This document shows, one piece after another, positions 12,532 to 23,211 of a DNA stretch of 64,000 nt. Made by a program: the position numbers and the translations under genes. The DNA comes from Norana najaformis (taxonomy: Eukaryota; Annelida; Clitellata; Crassiclitellata; Hormogastridae), in contig OZ029914.1 of assembly GCA_964023275.1 (NCBI GenBank), positions 31,565,351-31,629,350 on the forward strand. The letters are read 5' to 3'. Each line of letters opens with the position of its first letter. Within the stretch, counting starts at the first letter, position 1. Below the pieces are notes generated by a model. It searched no databases and had not been told where the DNA came from. It saw only the letters and a program-made list of their open reading frames with translations.

Positions 12532-12824
12532 GGCTAATTCAGCTAATTCATGCTAATGCTAATTCAGCTAATTCATGCTAATGCTAATTCAGCTAATTCA
12601 TGCTAATGCTAATTCAGCTAATTCATGCTAATGCTAATTCAGCTAATTCATGCTAATGCTAATTCAGCTAATTCATGCTAATGCTAATTCAGCTAATTCA
12701 TGCTAATGGTAATTCAGCTAATTCATGCTAATGCTAATTCAGCTAATTCATGCTAATGCTAATTCAGTTAATTCATGCTAATGCTAATTCAGCTAATTCA
12801 TGCTAATGCTAATTCAGCTAATTC
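12532..12824 (+). repeat. 25-bp minisatellite, about 11.7 copies
   Basis: The unit AGCTAATTCATGCTAATGCT + AATTC is nearly perfect across 293 bases, with point variants near 12709 (GGT for GCT) and 12768 (AGTTA). The unit itself looks built from GCTAAT submotifs. Confidence 0.95.
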
Positions 12825-13081
12825 CTTCCTTCAAAAACTAAGAAGACCAGCAATCGTTCATACACTGTATTTTAAACAGCTGGTGGTTACTGCTGTTAGA
12901 TTAATGATCAGCGATTCATTAAATGCCATTAGACTTGAAGCAACACATTGCAACAATGAATTGACATCGCCAGTCGTTAAGTTTAACTGCTGTTCATTTT
13001 ACATATTATTCGGAGCCTAAGGGTGTGTGTTCGTTAATTAGATCATAGGCTATATAACAGACAACTGGCAAATCGAATATA

Positions 13082-13170
13082 GTGCGCCTGTGAATCAGCT
13101 GTTCCCCGTGACGTGGCTTTCGTTGGGCGCTGTAGAAATCTCTGAATTACAATTACGTTTACGATTAGTA
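13082..13170 (+). mobile_element. LINE family A 3' tail fragment
   Basis: GCGCCTGTGAATCAGCTGTT, then CGTGACGTGGCTTTCGTTGG and GCGCTGTAGAAATCTCTG, with a diverged ATTACAATTACG tail. Confidence 0.75.
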
Positions 13171-13174
13171 ATAA

Positions 13175-14150
13175 CCTGAAGGGGCTTTTGAAAAAACTGC
13201 ATATCCTGTGGTGAATACTGATATTAATTTTTTGGATCTAATAGACACAGAGAAGTTCAGTTGACTTAAGTTGCGTTTGGGTCATGTTAACCTTAATGAT
13301 CGATTGCATCTGATGAAATTGCATACAACTGGCTTGAGCGATTAGGCTAATGCAACGTTAAGGACACTATGCCTCGTCTTTTAGAGCAATTTTGGAGCGA
13401 AAACATTTCGCAATTACTCGGCGACAAAGTGCGACATGAACCGGTTGGATGAGTGATTGGATGAGGAGTCTTGTTTCCAGCTTTTATATTTGCACAGGAG
13501 ACAGAATCAAATATCAGCCGAACAGTCATTTTCTAATTTTGATGAATTGGTGTACATAGGCTTATCGTGTAAACAGTTCTCGCTGCGTACATAATGTACA
13601 TACATTTATATATCCTTGTATGTAGATATATCCTTGTTCATTAGATAGGAGGTGATTAAATTAATGTTGTTTTGTGTACATGCGATGAGTTTTGTTGTTC
13701 GGTTCGTTGGACTTGTTGATTATTTTGTTGACTCACTGTCTTACAAAGCGTTTCAGTTCATTAGTTTTGTTTAATACTATAGTTCATTTGTTGAATGTTT
13801 TTGATGCAGAGCTCTGACTTATGTCGTATATTTTGACAATTGGTGCGGCTGACTGAGTTGTATCAAGGCGTTGTCGCCAGATTGATTGAATGGGTGGGGC
13901 AAAATTTGGTTGGTGGGATGGGAGTGGTTGAGTCTCGCGGCGCCACTTGATAATTAAACAATGTTTATCTGTGTATATATATATATATATCCTATTTTAG
14001 TATTAAGCCTGTGTCCGTTAGTAAATGTTTGCAAACATTTACTATTTTTGTATTTTACCTTAATGTTAATAGATATAGGACTACGGTATTCGTAATTACA
14101 CTATATATCATTGGCTTGATGGAAACGCTACTACCCTTTTGTATATTAAA
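13175..14150. other. Intergenic, AT-rich
   Basis: No features beyond a short (AT)n at 13973. Confidence 0.55.
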
Positions 14151-14151
14151 G

Positions 14152-14198
<47 letters not shown>
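14152..14198 (+). repeat. (AT)n microsatellite
   Basis: About 23 TA units. A shorter (AT)n is at 13973-13990. Confidence 0.92.
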
Positions 14199-14200
<2 letters not shown>

Positions 14201-14222
14201 TGGATCATAGATACTTAGCTAG

Positions 14223-14338
14223 CAAATATTCCTTAATAGCACATTCAGTTCTAATCTCTGCTGCTGTTTGGATGATTAGGCAAATATTCCTTAATAGCAC
14301 ATTCAGTTCTAATCTCTGCTGCTGTTTGGATGATTAGG
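14223..14338 (+). repeat. Exact 58-bp tandem duplication
   Basis: CAAATATTCCTTAATAGCAC and on to GATGATTAGG occurs at 14223-14280 and 14281-14338 without differences, so it is recent. Confidence 0.95.
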
Positions 14339-14339
14339 A

Positions 14340-14900
14340 TTGACTATAGCCTAATTATATGGATTCTGTCAACGCTGCAACTAATTCTGTTAACGACTGA
14401 GAACAATTACAGACAAAAATCGTTGTTAAAGAGTTGACCTGATGACAACATCACACACACCTACACACACACCTACACACACATGCAAAACAGTGATAAT
14501 ACCGGAATAGACACAATCAGACGGCCTTGAACCTTGACTTATGACTATCCTACCTATACTGGTAACAACAAGTCACTTGCATGTTTTCAACATGCCTATG
14601 AAAAACAAATTAGTCAATTCATAGAGACCGAAACCACATAAACACAATTCGAGATTTCCATGCAAATGTCGTCTACTCTTCATACGTTACTAAGTCGCTT
14701 ACGAGAAGTCATTAGGACTATATACCATGTGTACATAGGCCTATAAACAATATGTGGATTCTATAATAAAATTCTACGTCGGGGTTGAAAAATTTCCCCA
14801 GGGTTTAATCTCAGTTCTCATCACCTGAAGGTACTCCAGCTATTCCTGTTACGCCAATTCAATTGCATACGATCATAATATTCATATCACGCGATGCATA
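14340..14900. other. Intergenic, nothing recognised
   Basis: Short CA-rich run at 14450-14485 only. Confidence 0.55.
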
Positions 14901-15400
14901 TTCAGATATTGTTTTTGTCACTAAACAACGCCGGCTGCTTCTCCTTTGCCATGGCAACGGGCCTCGAAGCCGACGGCGCGCCATCTGCCGTAGATTAGGT
15001 CGATACTTGACGAGGGCGGTGACTGATTCCGGCAGCCATGAATGCAGCAGCGGTGGCTGGGAAGCGATGGCGAAGGCGGCGATCGGTGGCCGTGCGCTGA
15101 TGACGGGCCAGCGAGCAAGCAAGCGCTGGGCTTGAAACGGCGTTTGTCTTGGCTTGGTGGAGGATGAATCATCGGCCTAAAGAGCCCCAAGGGACAAAGA
15201 CTGCGTTGTCCGACGATTCGAACGCGTCTCTTCGGGCGACTGCACGACCTGAAAAGACTGCTGTTGTCTTTTGTTGTCGTAGTTGTTGTTGTTTTGGAAG
15301 CAACGGGTTGAGTCAGTTCGCAGAGCAAATAGTCTCAGTCGACGGATACGAAGACGACGTCTAGGCGAAGGTGGAACGAGGAAGAAGAAGAGCTCAGGTA
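14900..15400. promoter_or_regulatory. GC- and CpG-rich block, candidate promoter or 5' exon
   Basis: Between AT-rich flanks this 500-bp block is rich in CG dinucleotides (GGCGCGCC, CGACGATTCGAACGCG, CGTCTAGGCG). It ends in an excellent donor GCTCAG|GTAGGC at about 15397 on the plus strand. Long frames are open on both strands because of composition, and none resembles a protein I know. It could be the promoter and first non-coding exon of a plus-strand gene, such as the one whose coding starts at 23058, but no link is proven. Confidence 0.3.
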
Positions 15401-17100
15401 GGCCTTACCATGGCTCCTCTGCTGCTTCTTAGCTGCTTTTGACAGGCACATGCAACTCGCCCGCCGCGCGCGCAATCACGGTAACAACTAATGACTGCCT
15501 TGCTGATACCTGATTCTGTGCAAATACGAAACCTGGTAGAATCATTAATTAGGCTTTTGTGAGATTTCCCTAGCGGCGCTATAGAAGTATCTATGTAGGC
15601 CTTACATGCCCGCGTGAAGTGGCCATAATTATTTGGCCTTTTTGCCAATCAGTTTTGCAATTATTGATTGAGTTTAGTAATATTCTAACGCAGCAACGCA
15701 ACGAGAAATCATCAACCATGCACATGCAATGCAACTACGTCAGTATTAACTATATAATATACTTGTAATTTATGTGTTGATCTTTATACTGCGCCTTTAT
15801 ATAACCTTACAAAGGCACTAAACGTAGCTATTTAACAGCTCTAAAAGGTGTTATTAAGCATGATTTGAAAATGTTTCTTGAGCTGTCGCTCTCGTAAGGT
15901 ACGTATTTTGACGGAAAGCATAATATACTAATATATGTGTACTTCCAAACAATATTATATGTTGATATTATACATTATGTATATATATATAAATTTGCAT
16001 CTATTTAAGTCAAAGTTTCATCTCATTCCGTGGGTGTTAGCACTTCCGCTGTAATGAGTTCTTTATCTCTTCGCAGTCTCCTTCACATAAACCGTGGGGT
16101 TCACTATATTTGGGTCTCCTTTATTGTTGGCCCCGTGGAAAATACGAATGTCGCCTACACAATGGCAACATTCATGCAGGGAGTCGTGTTTGGATGCCCC
16201 ACATGCAGGTTGATTGCCGGAGTTCTAGGTTCCAGGTCAGCAATATATCTGCGTCTAAAATGGCTTAAATTAATTTATTGCCCTATAATGCGAACATTTA
16301 TTTATTTATCTGATATATTAAAACATCGTAAAGCATCAAAATAGGTCAAAAGCAAAGTCAACGATGCTCATAAAGGTCAACAAGGGTCAATACTCATAAG
16401 TCGTGGTCTTCGAAGTCTTTTTCGGAGCGTTCCTTCGCATTCACTGCAGGTAGATGAAACTCTAGATTTTACCCACTTGTATTAGTACAGAGCAGGATTT
16501 TTAATATTGAATAAGCACCATTGCCTATTGATGCAGGGCATATAAATATGAACGTCAAGGCCTACGTGTGTTTGTGGGTAAACAAATATTGACATTGTTA
16601 ACATATGTATTCGGGGTTATCAGCTTAAGATAAGTATTGGCTTACTGTGTATACAGCGTGGGTCTGAATTCATACACATGCCAGAACACGCCAGTATATA
16701 TATATACACATATATATGCATATATATACATATATATGCACTAAATATTAGATACGATTCTTCATTGTTCCGTGCGTAATGGCTGGATGCATGTGTATCC
16801 TCAAAACCATCTGGATTCTGACGAAAACCAGGAAATATATTTACCCTTTTCCCAGTACAATATGAAATTTAGAGAGGTCGTATGTGATGATCAGACCATC
16901 CGTTTGCATTTTCTGGATGCTGTGTGAAATGATTTCTTTCTACATTTTTCGGATAACTCTCAGAGATTTCTTTTAAGTAATTAATAACTTCTATCGCATG
17001 GTGTCTAATGCACCAAAACCAAGCCGCAGTCATGCTAATATACAGAAGATCAGTCCATTAAAACAGAGAGGCAGAGATAGATAAGCAATTTGAAAAGGTA
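15400..17100. other. Intergenic or long 5' intron
   Basis: Retroposon-like ends at 15570 and 15790 and TATA/ATAT runs at 16690-16740. The 104-codon frame at 16030-16344 has no known motif. Confidence 0.45.
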
Positions 17101-17104
17101 AGTC

Positions 17105-17870
17105 CTAAGTTGAGAAAACGAAATGACACAAGCGACTGAGCAGAACGAACATTACAGGAAGAGAGTTCCAAAATCTAGGCCCAGCAGCTGAAAAATCCGG
17201 TTCATCGAGAATAGTTCTAGGCTTAGGTAATACTAGAGAAAGACAATCAATCAGATGATCTGGTTGAATAATAAGTCTTGGGAATAAGAACTGATTTTTA
17301 GAATAGTGGCTGGCCATGGTTCAATGTTTTATTAACTATGTGCCCCATTTTGAAACAAATCCTTTGCGGAAAAGGAAGCCAATGCAAAGATTAAGCATTG
17401 GGGTTATCTGCTAAAATTTTGACCTTTTTTGTTATGGCTCTGGCCAAGGGTTCTGAACTCTTTGGAGTTTCTGCATGTTTTACTTTGTGGCGCCAGTAAG
17501 AAGCGAGTTACAGTAATCAAATCGACTGGAAACCAATGCATTTGCCAGAGACATCCTTCAAACATGGAGAGATAACGCCAAATTCTGCATATTTTTACGA
17601 ATATACACCTATAACGACCTACATATACCGCTTACATAGTCGGTAAAAGACATGGTAGCATCGAAAACAACGCTCAGGTTACAAGCAGCATCAGATCAGT
17701 CAACTCAGCAAGTGAGTCACCCAGTTTTAAAGATTTAAGCCATTCAAACTTCTTAAGTTGCTGTTGAGTGCTGCCTAAAGAAGTAAAAATTACTTAATCA
17801 GCTTGTGAGGAGAGAACTGTTATTTTGCTATCATATGGCTGCAGCTGCTCAGACAAAAGATCGGACTTCA
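17105..17870 (-). pseudogene. LINE fragment, RT thumb and C-terminus
   Basis: The minus strand reads VVFDATMSFTDYVSGICRS, then ANALVSSRFDYCNSLLTGAT and KLQRVQN, then after stops RTILDEPDFSAAGPRFWNSL. These are standard CR1/L2-like C-terminal motifs. Multiple stops and frameshifts are present. Confidence 0.7.
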
Positions 17871-19180
17871 GTAATTCTAGACGGGGTGTCTTCGATTTTC
17901 ATGCGTGCTACGATCGGTCAAAACCACAAGAGAAAATACATCTCCAGTAGCTTGCGAATATTGTTTTACTCCTAAAATCGATTTTTTTTCTTTTTCCTTT
18001 CTTTGAAATTTCCGTGACGCAGCAGGTGTCATTTTCCCGGGATTAGACGCTCTTGGGTGTTACTGTTAACTGCTAATTTGCTGAACCCATAACGAAAGGA
18101 GAACTCATGTGCACCCGAGACTAAATATAATAAAACCCACAACTGCACAGAATGCAGACGTCATATGAAAAAAATTCACATAGTATACCAATCGAAGTAA
18201 CAGAAGAACTAACCGAGATGCAAATAGGTCTCTGTATAAATTGTCGTTATTGGGTCTAAAAACACAACTAAAGCCAATATTTAAAATTCAAAATTCAGTC
18301 TGTGAAGAGACTAATAGGCCTAATCCATTTCTGGAAGTCTATAGAGTTCGACTGATGCTTTCTGGTCATGATTCGACGATTAACATAGTGCGGGCATTTC
18401 GACTGTTGAAAACGATGAACACCGAAAGACTTTATCACCCATGTATGTCCTGGCTATTTCTGGACCCCTTCTTAGGCCTACTTGGAGACCTAATGCTGCC
18501 GCTATCATCCACCTCCGCACACCACATACAATCCATTCTCCCCATGACATCGCCATAAACACGAGGACAAAGTAAGTAAGTAAGTAATACATTTGTTTTG
18601 ATTCCGTGCCAACAAATCATTGCTAATCGTTGGCCCTTAATCCCTTGATTACTTGTATATATCTGGTTCTTATCTCTTATGCGTTGTTCGGGGTCTTTAC
18701 GTGCATGACCTCAGATGACCTGTATGCATGCATTATATATCACAAACAGTGTAGCAAACACCGTAAATAACATATTATATATAGTTTTGCGGACTAACAG
18801 GAGGAAGAGAATCACAACAGATGAAAATGCTAAATTCCAACACAGGCCTCTGGTTTTATTGGCTGACTTTTATACCGTTATTATTTCGACAATTTCAATT
18901 TCACATCTTTAGATCATCTTCATTTTCAATATTACGACTGTATGTTGCAGTCCATAGATACCTTCACCAATCTCTGGCCCAGGACATTACAAACAGTGGT
19001 CACGAAATTCTTTTGTAAAGTTGTTTTGTGTAGAACATTTGAGCAAGTTAAAACAAATAACACGATGAATTAATTTTGAAAGCATCGAATTAGAATATAT
19101 ATCTCGTAAGTGCATTACAGTGAAGGCTACATCTTCCACTGACATAAATGACCAATTTTAGAAGCTATTGATTATGTATG
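17871..19180. other. Intergenic or long 5' intron, nothing recognised
   Basis: Short chance frames only; (AAGT)n at 18570-18586. Confidence 0.5.
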
Positions 19181-19186
19181 CTAATA

Positions 19187-19325
19187 ATGTATGTATGTAT
19201 GTATGTATGCATGCATGTATGTATATATGTATGCATGTATGTATGTGTATTTATATATGTATGTATGTATGTATGTATATATATATATGTATATATATGT
19301 ATGTATGTATGTATATATGTATGTA
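19187..19325 (+). repeat. (GTAT)n microsatellite
   Basis: GTAT, GCAT and TATA variants, ending at the LINE family B unit. Confidence 0.9.
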
Positions 19326-19390
19326 TCTCTCTCCTTCTGGCTGGAATTAATCCCTCCTAGAGGAGGGGTCAGCCATATGTAGGTAAGTAA
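19325..19390 (-). mobile_element. LINE family B terminal 60-bp unit embedded in a microsatellite
   Basis: CTCTCTCCTTCTGGCTGGAA, then TTAATCCCTCCTAGAGGAGG and GGTCAGCCATATGTAGGTAA. It has (GTAT)n on its left and (GTAA/GTAT)n on its right. The same breakpoint after CAGCCATATGTAGG recurs at 48458-48490. Confidence 0.7.
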
Positions 19391-19667
19391 GTATGTGTGT
19401 ATGTACGTATGTATGTGTGTATGTATTTATGTATAACGCTGCTTTGAAATTATATTAATTTATGTGCACTGTATGTGAAATGACGAATATAAAGTATCGG
19501 TGTATGAGTAGAACAGATGGAAAAATGGTAAAAATATAGGCGGATTATGTAGAACATAGATAATATATATATATACGTTTTATACAATGTACGTGGAATA
19601 TAAGCATATGAATGTATATGAAAAGGTAGAGGGAAGGGAGGGATGGATGGTGGGAGGGAGGGAGTGT

Positions 19668-19746
19668 TTAGAATAACCAGAACACGAGTGTTTAGAATAA
19701 CCAGAACACGAAAATATACGGACTAGCCGCCATATACGGACTAGCC
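19668..19746 (+). repeat. Two adjacent short tandem duplications
   Basis: GTGTTTAGAATAACCAGAAC is doubled (19666 and 19688), followed by ATATACGGACTAGCCG doubled (19714 and 19731). Confidence 0.85.
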
Positions 19747-20439
19747 GAGTGCGGGGCTGACTTAGATAATTATATATATACACACACATATATATATATA
19801 TAGTCTTACACACACAAACACACACAGAGAGTATGTATATAACAATTTGATGGGCAGCTATCTTTCAGAAATTGGCACCACAGCAGAATTAAGGGCAATT
19901 TTCTGTTGGCATAACAAACATTTTTCTCGCATGAAGCCAGAGACACGTCACAGCGCATCTCCAGTGCTGACTTCATTGACGTGAAAGAGCATCACAAACG
20001 CCGCAGAATAAAATAACGAAATGCAAAAATAAAAAATATCGCAGCATAAATGAAAGACACATTTCAACAACAAATACTGAATGCCAAATACTTTTCACAC
20101 CTTAGCACAGAGTAAGAGACACTTGCAGATATCTGCTTTTGCTCAATATTAACATTTTTCATAATTTTTCATTGGATTTTTATTAGTGATTTGCTTTTCA
20201 TGTTGTGCTAAAAAAAGACCAAGGTAGAATATTATGCAAACATCTTAAATTCGTTAAACGAGAAATCATTTTAATCCAAATAAATATTATTGAATAGAAC
20301 AGCAACTGATCAAATTCAACACTGAAAGTATCCAGTGTTTATCCCGGTGATTTATAAAAAAACCTATAAGTCAGTTTACTCCTCAATCCTGCGAAAACCT
20401 TATGAACATAATTTCATGTGTTGTAAGACAGAATGTATT

Positions 20440-20582
20440 GATTAAAGTCCATATTATCAAATTTTGTAGCCTCCTTAGCAGCAAATTCAAATCCACGCCT
20501 ATAGACAAAGTGATATCCTGGTATGGAAACAGTTTCAACGTTAGATGAATCATGCCATGTTTCTGTCAATGGCAAAAACAGG
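20440..20582 (-). pseudogene. LINE endonuclease N-terminal scrap
   Basis: The minus strand reads LPLTETWHDSSNVETVSIPG and then YHFVYRRGFEF. The TETWH motif is characteristic of CR1/L2-type endonuclease domains. Nothing else of the element remains. Confidence 0.6.
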
Positions 20583-20689
20583 AGCATACACTCACAAACA
20601 TTCATAGAACCATACATGCTTACATACACACATGCATACATACACACATGCATACATACATACATACATAACAAACAGCTAACCGTGGT

Positions 20690-20935
20690 CTCTCGGTAGT
20701 CCCTCGCGTCCGCACTGCTACTACTCAGTCCAGGAGCTTTGCCTTTGTTGGCCCTTCCAGCTGGAACTCCCTTCCTCTTGACCTGCGGCTTCAGTTACTT
20801 AGTTTCTCTCCTACCCAGTCTCGCAAACGCCTGAAATCGTTTTTGTTTGTTCAAGTCGGGAGCGCCACTGTTTCCTAAGTGGCGCTTTATAAATGTTCGT
20901 TTACAATTACAATTACATACATACATATATACATA
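20690..20935 (+). pseudogene. LINE family H, C-terminal end followed by microsatellite
   Basis: RSFAFVGPSSWNSLPLDLRL and then QLLSFSPTQSRKRLKSFLF identify the ORF2 end. The 3' terminus GGCGCTTTATAAATGTTCGT continues into TTACAATTACAATTACATAC and then (CATA)n. Confidence 0.76.
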
Positions 20936-21654
20936 CATACATACATACATGCACACATACATGCATCACCTGTCTGAGCGGATTAGGATTTTCAAAGAAA
21001 GTAAAATAACCCAATTTCCTATGGTTAAGGTAACGACTATGTCGCACTTAACGCTGGCTGTACTGATGAGGCAACTAAAACCTCCGCCGAAGCGGTGTTT
21101 ATAATGAGAGTTTACTGAAGTAATAAGCCAAGCACTGAAAGGCACCCGAACATACAAACAAATGGACACAGAAAACACCCACACAGACTGGCTGACTGAC
21201 AGACTGAGTAGCAGACTGATACACAGTAAAACCGACAGACAGATACAGTCAGACAGACGGCGACAGATAAACAGACAGGAAAAAAGCCACACAAACAGGC
21301 ATACATACAGCTAGACAAAGCTTGGATTCATGTAAACACCTTTGCTATTAGGTAATAATACCTGCCGCAGCAGAGCAGAAGCAGCCAGCAGGGTTCAGCC
21401 TAAGACATACAAATACAGAGTGACACACACGTACACGCAGACCGAGAACAACAGATTAAAACATACACACAGGTATTAAGGTGGCGACAGGCAACGCAGA
21501 CACAGAAACACAGTTGAGAGTAAACAAGATCGACACATAATTAACAAGAATCAGAGGCAAACGCAGGAATACAGACAGTGGGACGAAGGCAAAAACGCAC
21601 ACGAAGCTGTAAGCAGAGAAGCTCACTTGGCCGGCTATTGATCGGATATTGACG

Positions 21655-22020
21655 GATGTTTTGCCACCAGCAACTGCTCATTCTTCACGGACACATCGCT
21701 AGCCTCCTCCTCCTTTTCCTCTTTCCCTCTTCCTCTTTCTCCTCTTCTTCTTCCTGGTCTTGCTTCTACTTCTCTTCCTCCTACTCTTCATCCTTATCCT
21801 CCTCTTCATCCTTCACCACCTTTTACTCCTGCTTCTCCTCCCCATTATTTTCTTTTACTCTTTCTTCTTCTCATCCTTCGCTTTATTCTCCTGCTCCATC
21901 TCCTCCTCTTCTTCTCCTCTTCTTCCTTCTTCACATTGTCCTCTTTCTTCTTCTCTTTCTCCACCTATTATCCAACTCCTCCTTCTCCTCGTCCTCCTCT
22001 TGCACCATCCATCGGGAATA
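21655..22020 (+). repeat. 365-bp degenerate CTT/CCT polypyrimidine tract
   Basis: Mostly TCC, TCT and CTT triplets with few purines. Frames give Ser/Leu-rich strings only. Confidence 0.85.
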
Positions 22021-22554
22021 GTCTCCCTGTTTACATTAATCGAATCCATATCTCGCTAGACATATTCGTATAGCGGCTTTTCATTTAACTGCATCGTCTT
22101 GCGTTTCTTGTCTGACCTCTGTAACCCATCCACGTCGACGATTCCTCGCTCACCCTATGGACACATGACGTGTTAACAAATGCATTACTTACTTACTTAC
22201 TTACAGCTTTCCATAAATTGGCCGATGCGTCGAACTTATTGCCGAAAGCCAATCAATAAAACCGTGCATGCTGCAGGACACATTAGGAAGGAAGGAAGGA
22301 AGGAGGGATGAAGGGAATCGGGGATGGGGGAACGTAAAGCGAAAGCATCGACTGGTACGGACCGTTGGCTACAGGGTGGATCGTATAAAAGCATGCATTT
22401 GGGTGTGCAGGCCACGGCGGCTGTTGACAGATCCATCGTAATGAAGCTGATCTAAACACGAGGCGTCGATTGATGACGACGACGGCCAGCTCCAGCAGAC
22501 CGATCAATACTACACACGTGCAAGCGACCTTCTTGCTTAATAGAATGATGCGTG

Positions 22555-22675
22555 TCCGTGCTTGTTTATTTGTTTATGTGTATGTGTGCTTGTGTGTGTG
22601 TGCGTGCGTGTGTGTGTGTGTGGTAAGTGGAGAAGATGTGTGTGGGTGCGAGTGTGGTAAGTGGAGAGGATGTGT
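22555..22675 (+). repeat. (GT)n-rich tract with a doubled GGTAAGTGGAGA motif
   Basis: TGTGTGTGTGCGTGCGTGTG is followed by two copies of TGGTAAGTGGAGA at 22620 and 22654. Confidence 0.8.
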
Positions 22676-22864
22676 GTAGGTTGGGAATGGACGCACTTTG
22701 AAGTGTCTATTCCGGTTAGAAAGTGAATACCTTTCTTCACCGTCACATCGTCGTGAAGTGTAGTACGCCATTCCGTTTAAGTGAAGTAGTACTGTAGTAG
22801 CAGACTTAGTTGCTTCAACATCGGCACTGAGCAAATGAAAAGTGGAGATTGTTGCAAATTATTA

Positions 22865-22960
22865 TCATTTCTGCTTTTATTAGGCGCCACTATCTAGTTG
22901 TGAGTTATGGAATTGCTCAAGGTCCCGACACAGTAACCGTCTCGGATGAGGCATGAATAC
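22865..22960 (-). mobile_element. SINE family C body fragment
   Basis: TTATTAGGCGCCACTATCTA and then GAATTGCTCAAGGTCCC and CCGTCTCGGATGAGG match 36390-36495. It lies 100 bases before exon 1 of the 360-aa gene. Confidence 0.55.
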
Positions 22961-23057
22961 ACGTGTACAAACATACAAAGCCGGAACAGTCTCAAATCTG
23001 GGCCATGGGTTGTTTTTCTATTGACGTATCATTCTATGTCTTTCGCTTGATCCCAGT

Positions 23058-23211
23058 ATGTCATTCACAATCCTGGATTCGCGAATGGACCCGATTCAGT
23101 ACGATGCCAGGAGCAGACTTACTCTTGACCTGGATTTTGACGAGGTCACTTCCGGTGAAGGTCACGAGAAAAGCACAACTCTCCGATCGGAGGATTCTGG
23201 GATAGTCATGA
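23058..23211 (+). CDS. Exon 1 (coding) of the 360-aa gene
   Basis: Residues 1-51 plus one base. It begins with ATG TCA TTC, with A at -3, and contains DPIQYDARSRLTLDLDFDEV. The donor is A|GTAAGC at 23212. The ORF read-through past the donor meets stops in the intron. The following intron is about 1.03 kb. Confidence 0.65.

Noticed and set aside
12532-12824. Possible CRISPR array
   Set aside because: The 25-bp units are contiguous with no unique spacers, and the genome is animal.
14863-15364. Several overlapping 70-135 codon frames on both strands
   Set aside because: They are explained by high GC content; none shows a known motif or consistent codon use.
16030-16344. 104-codon plus-strand frame
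   Set aside because: No recognisable motif, no splice context and a GTG start; treated as chance.
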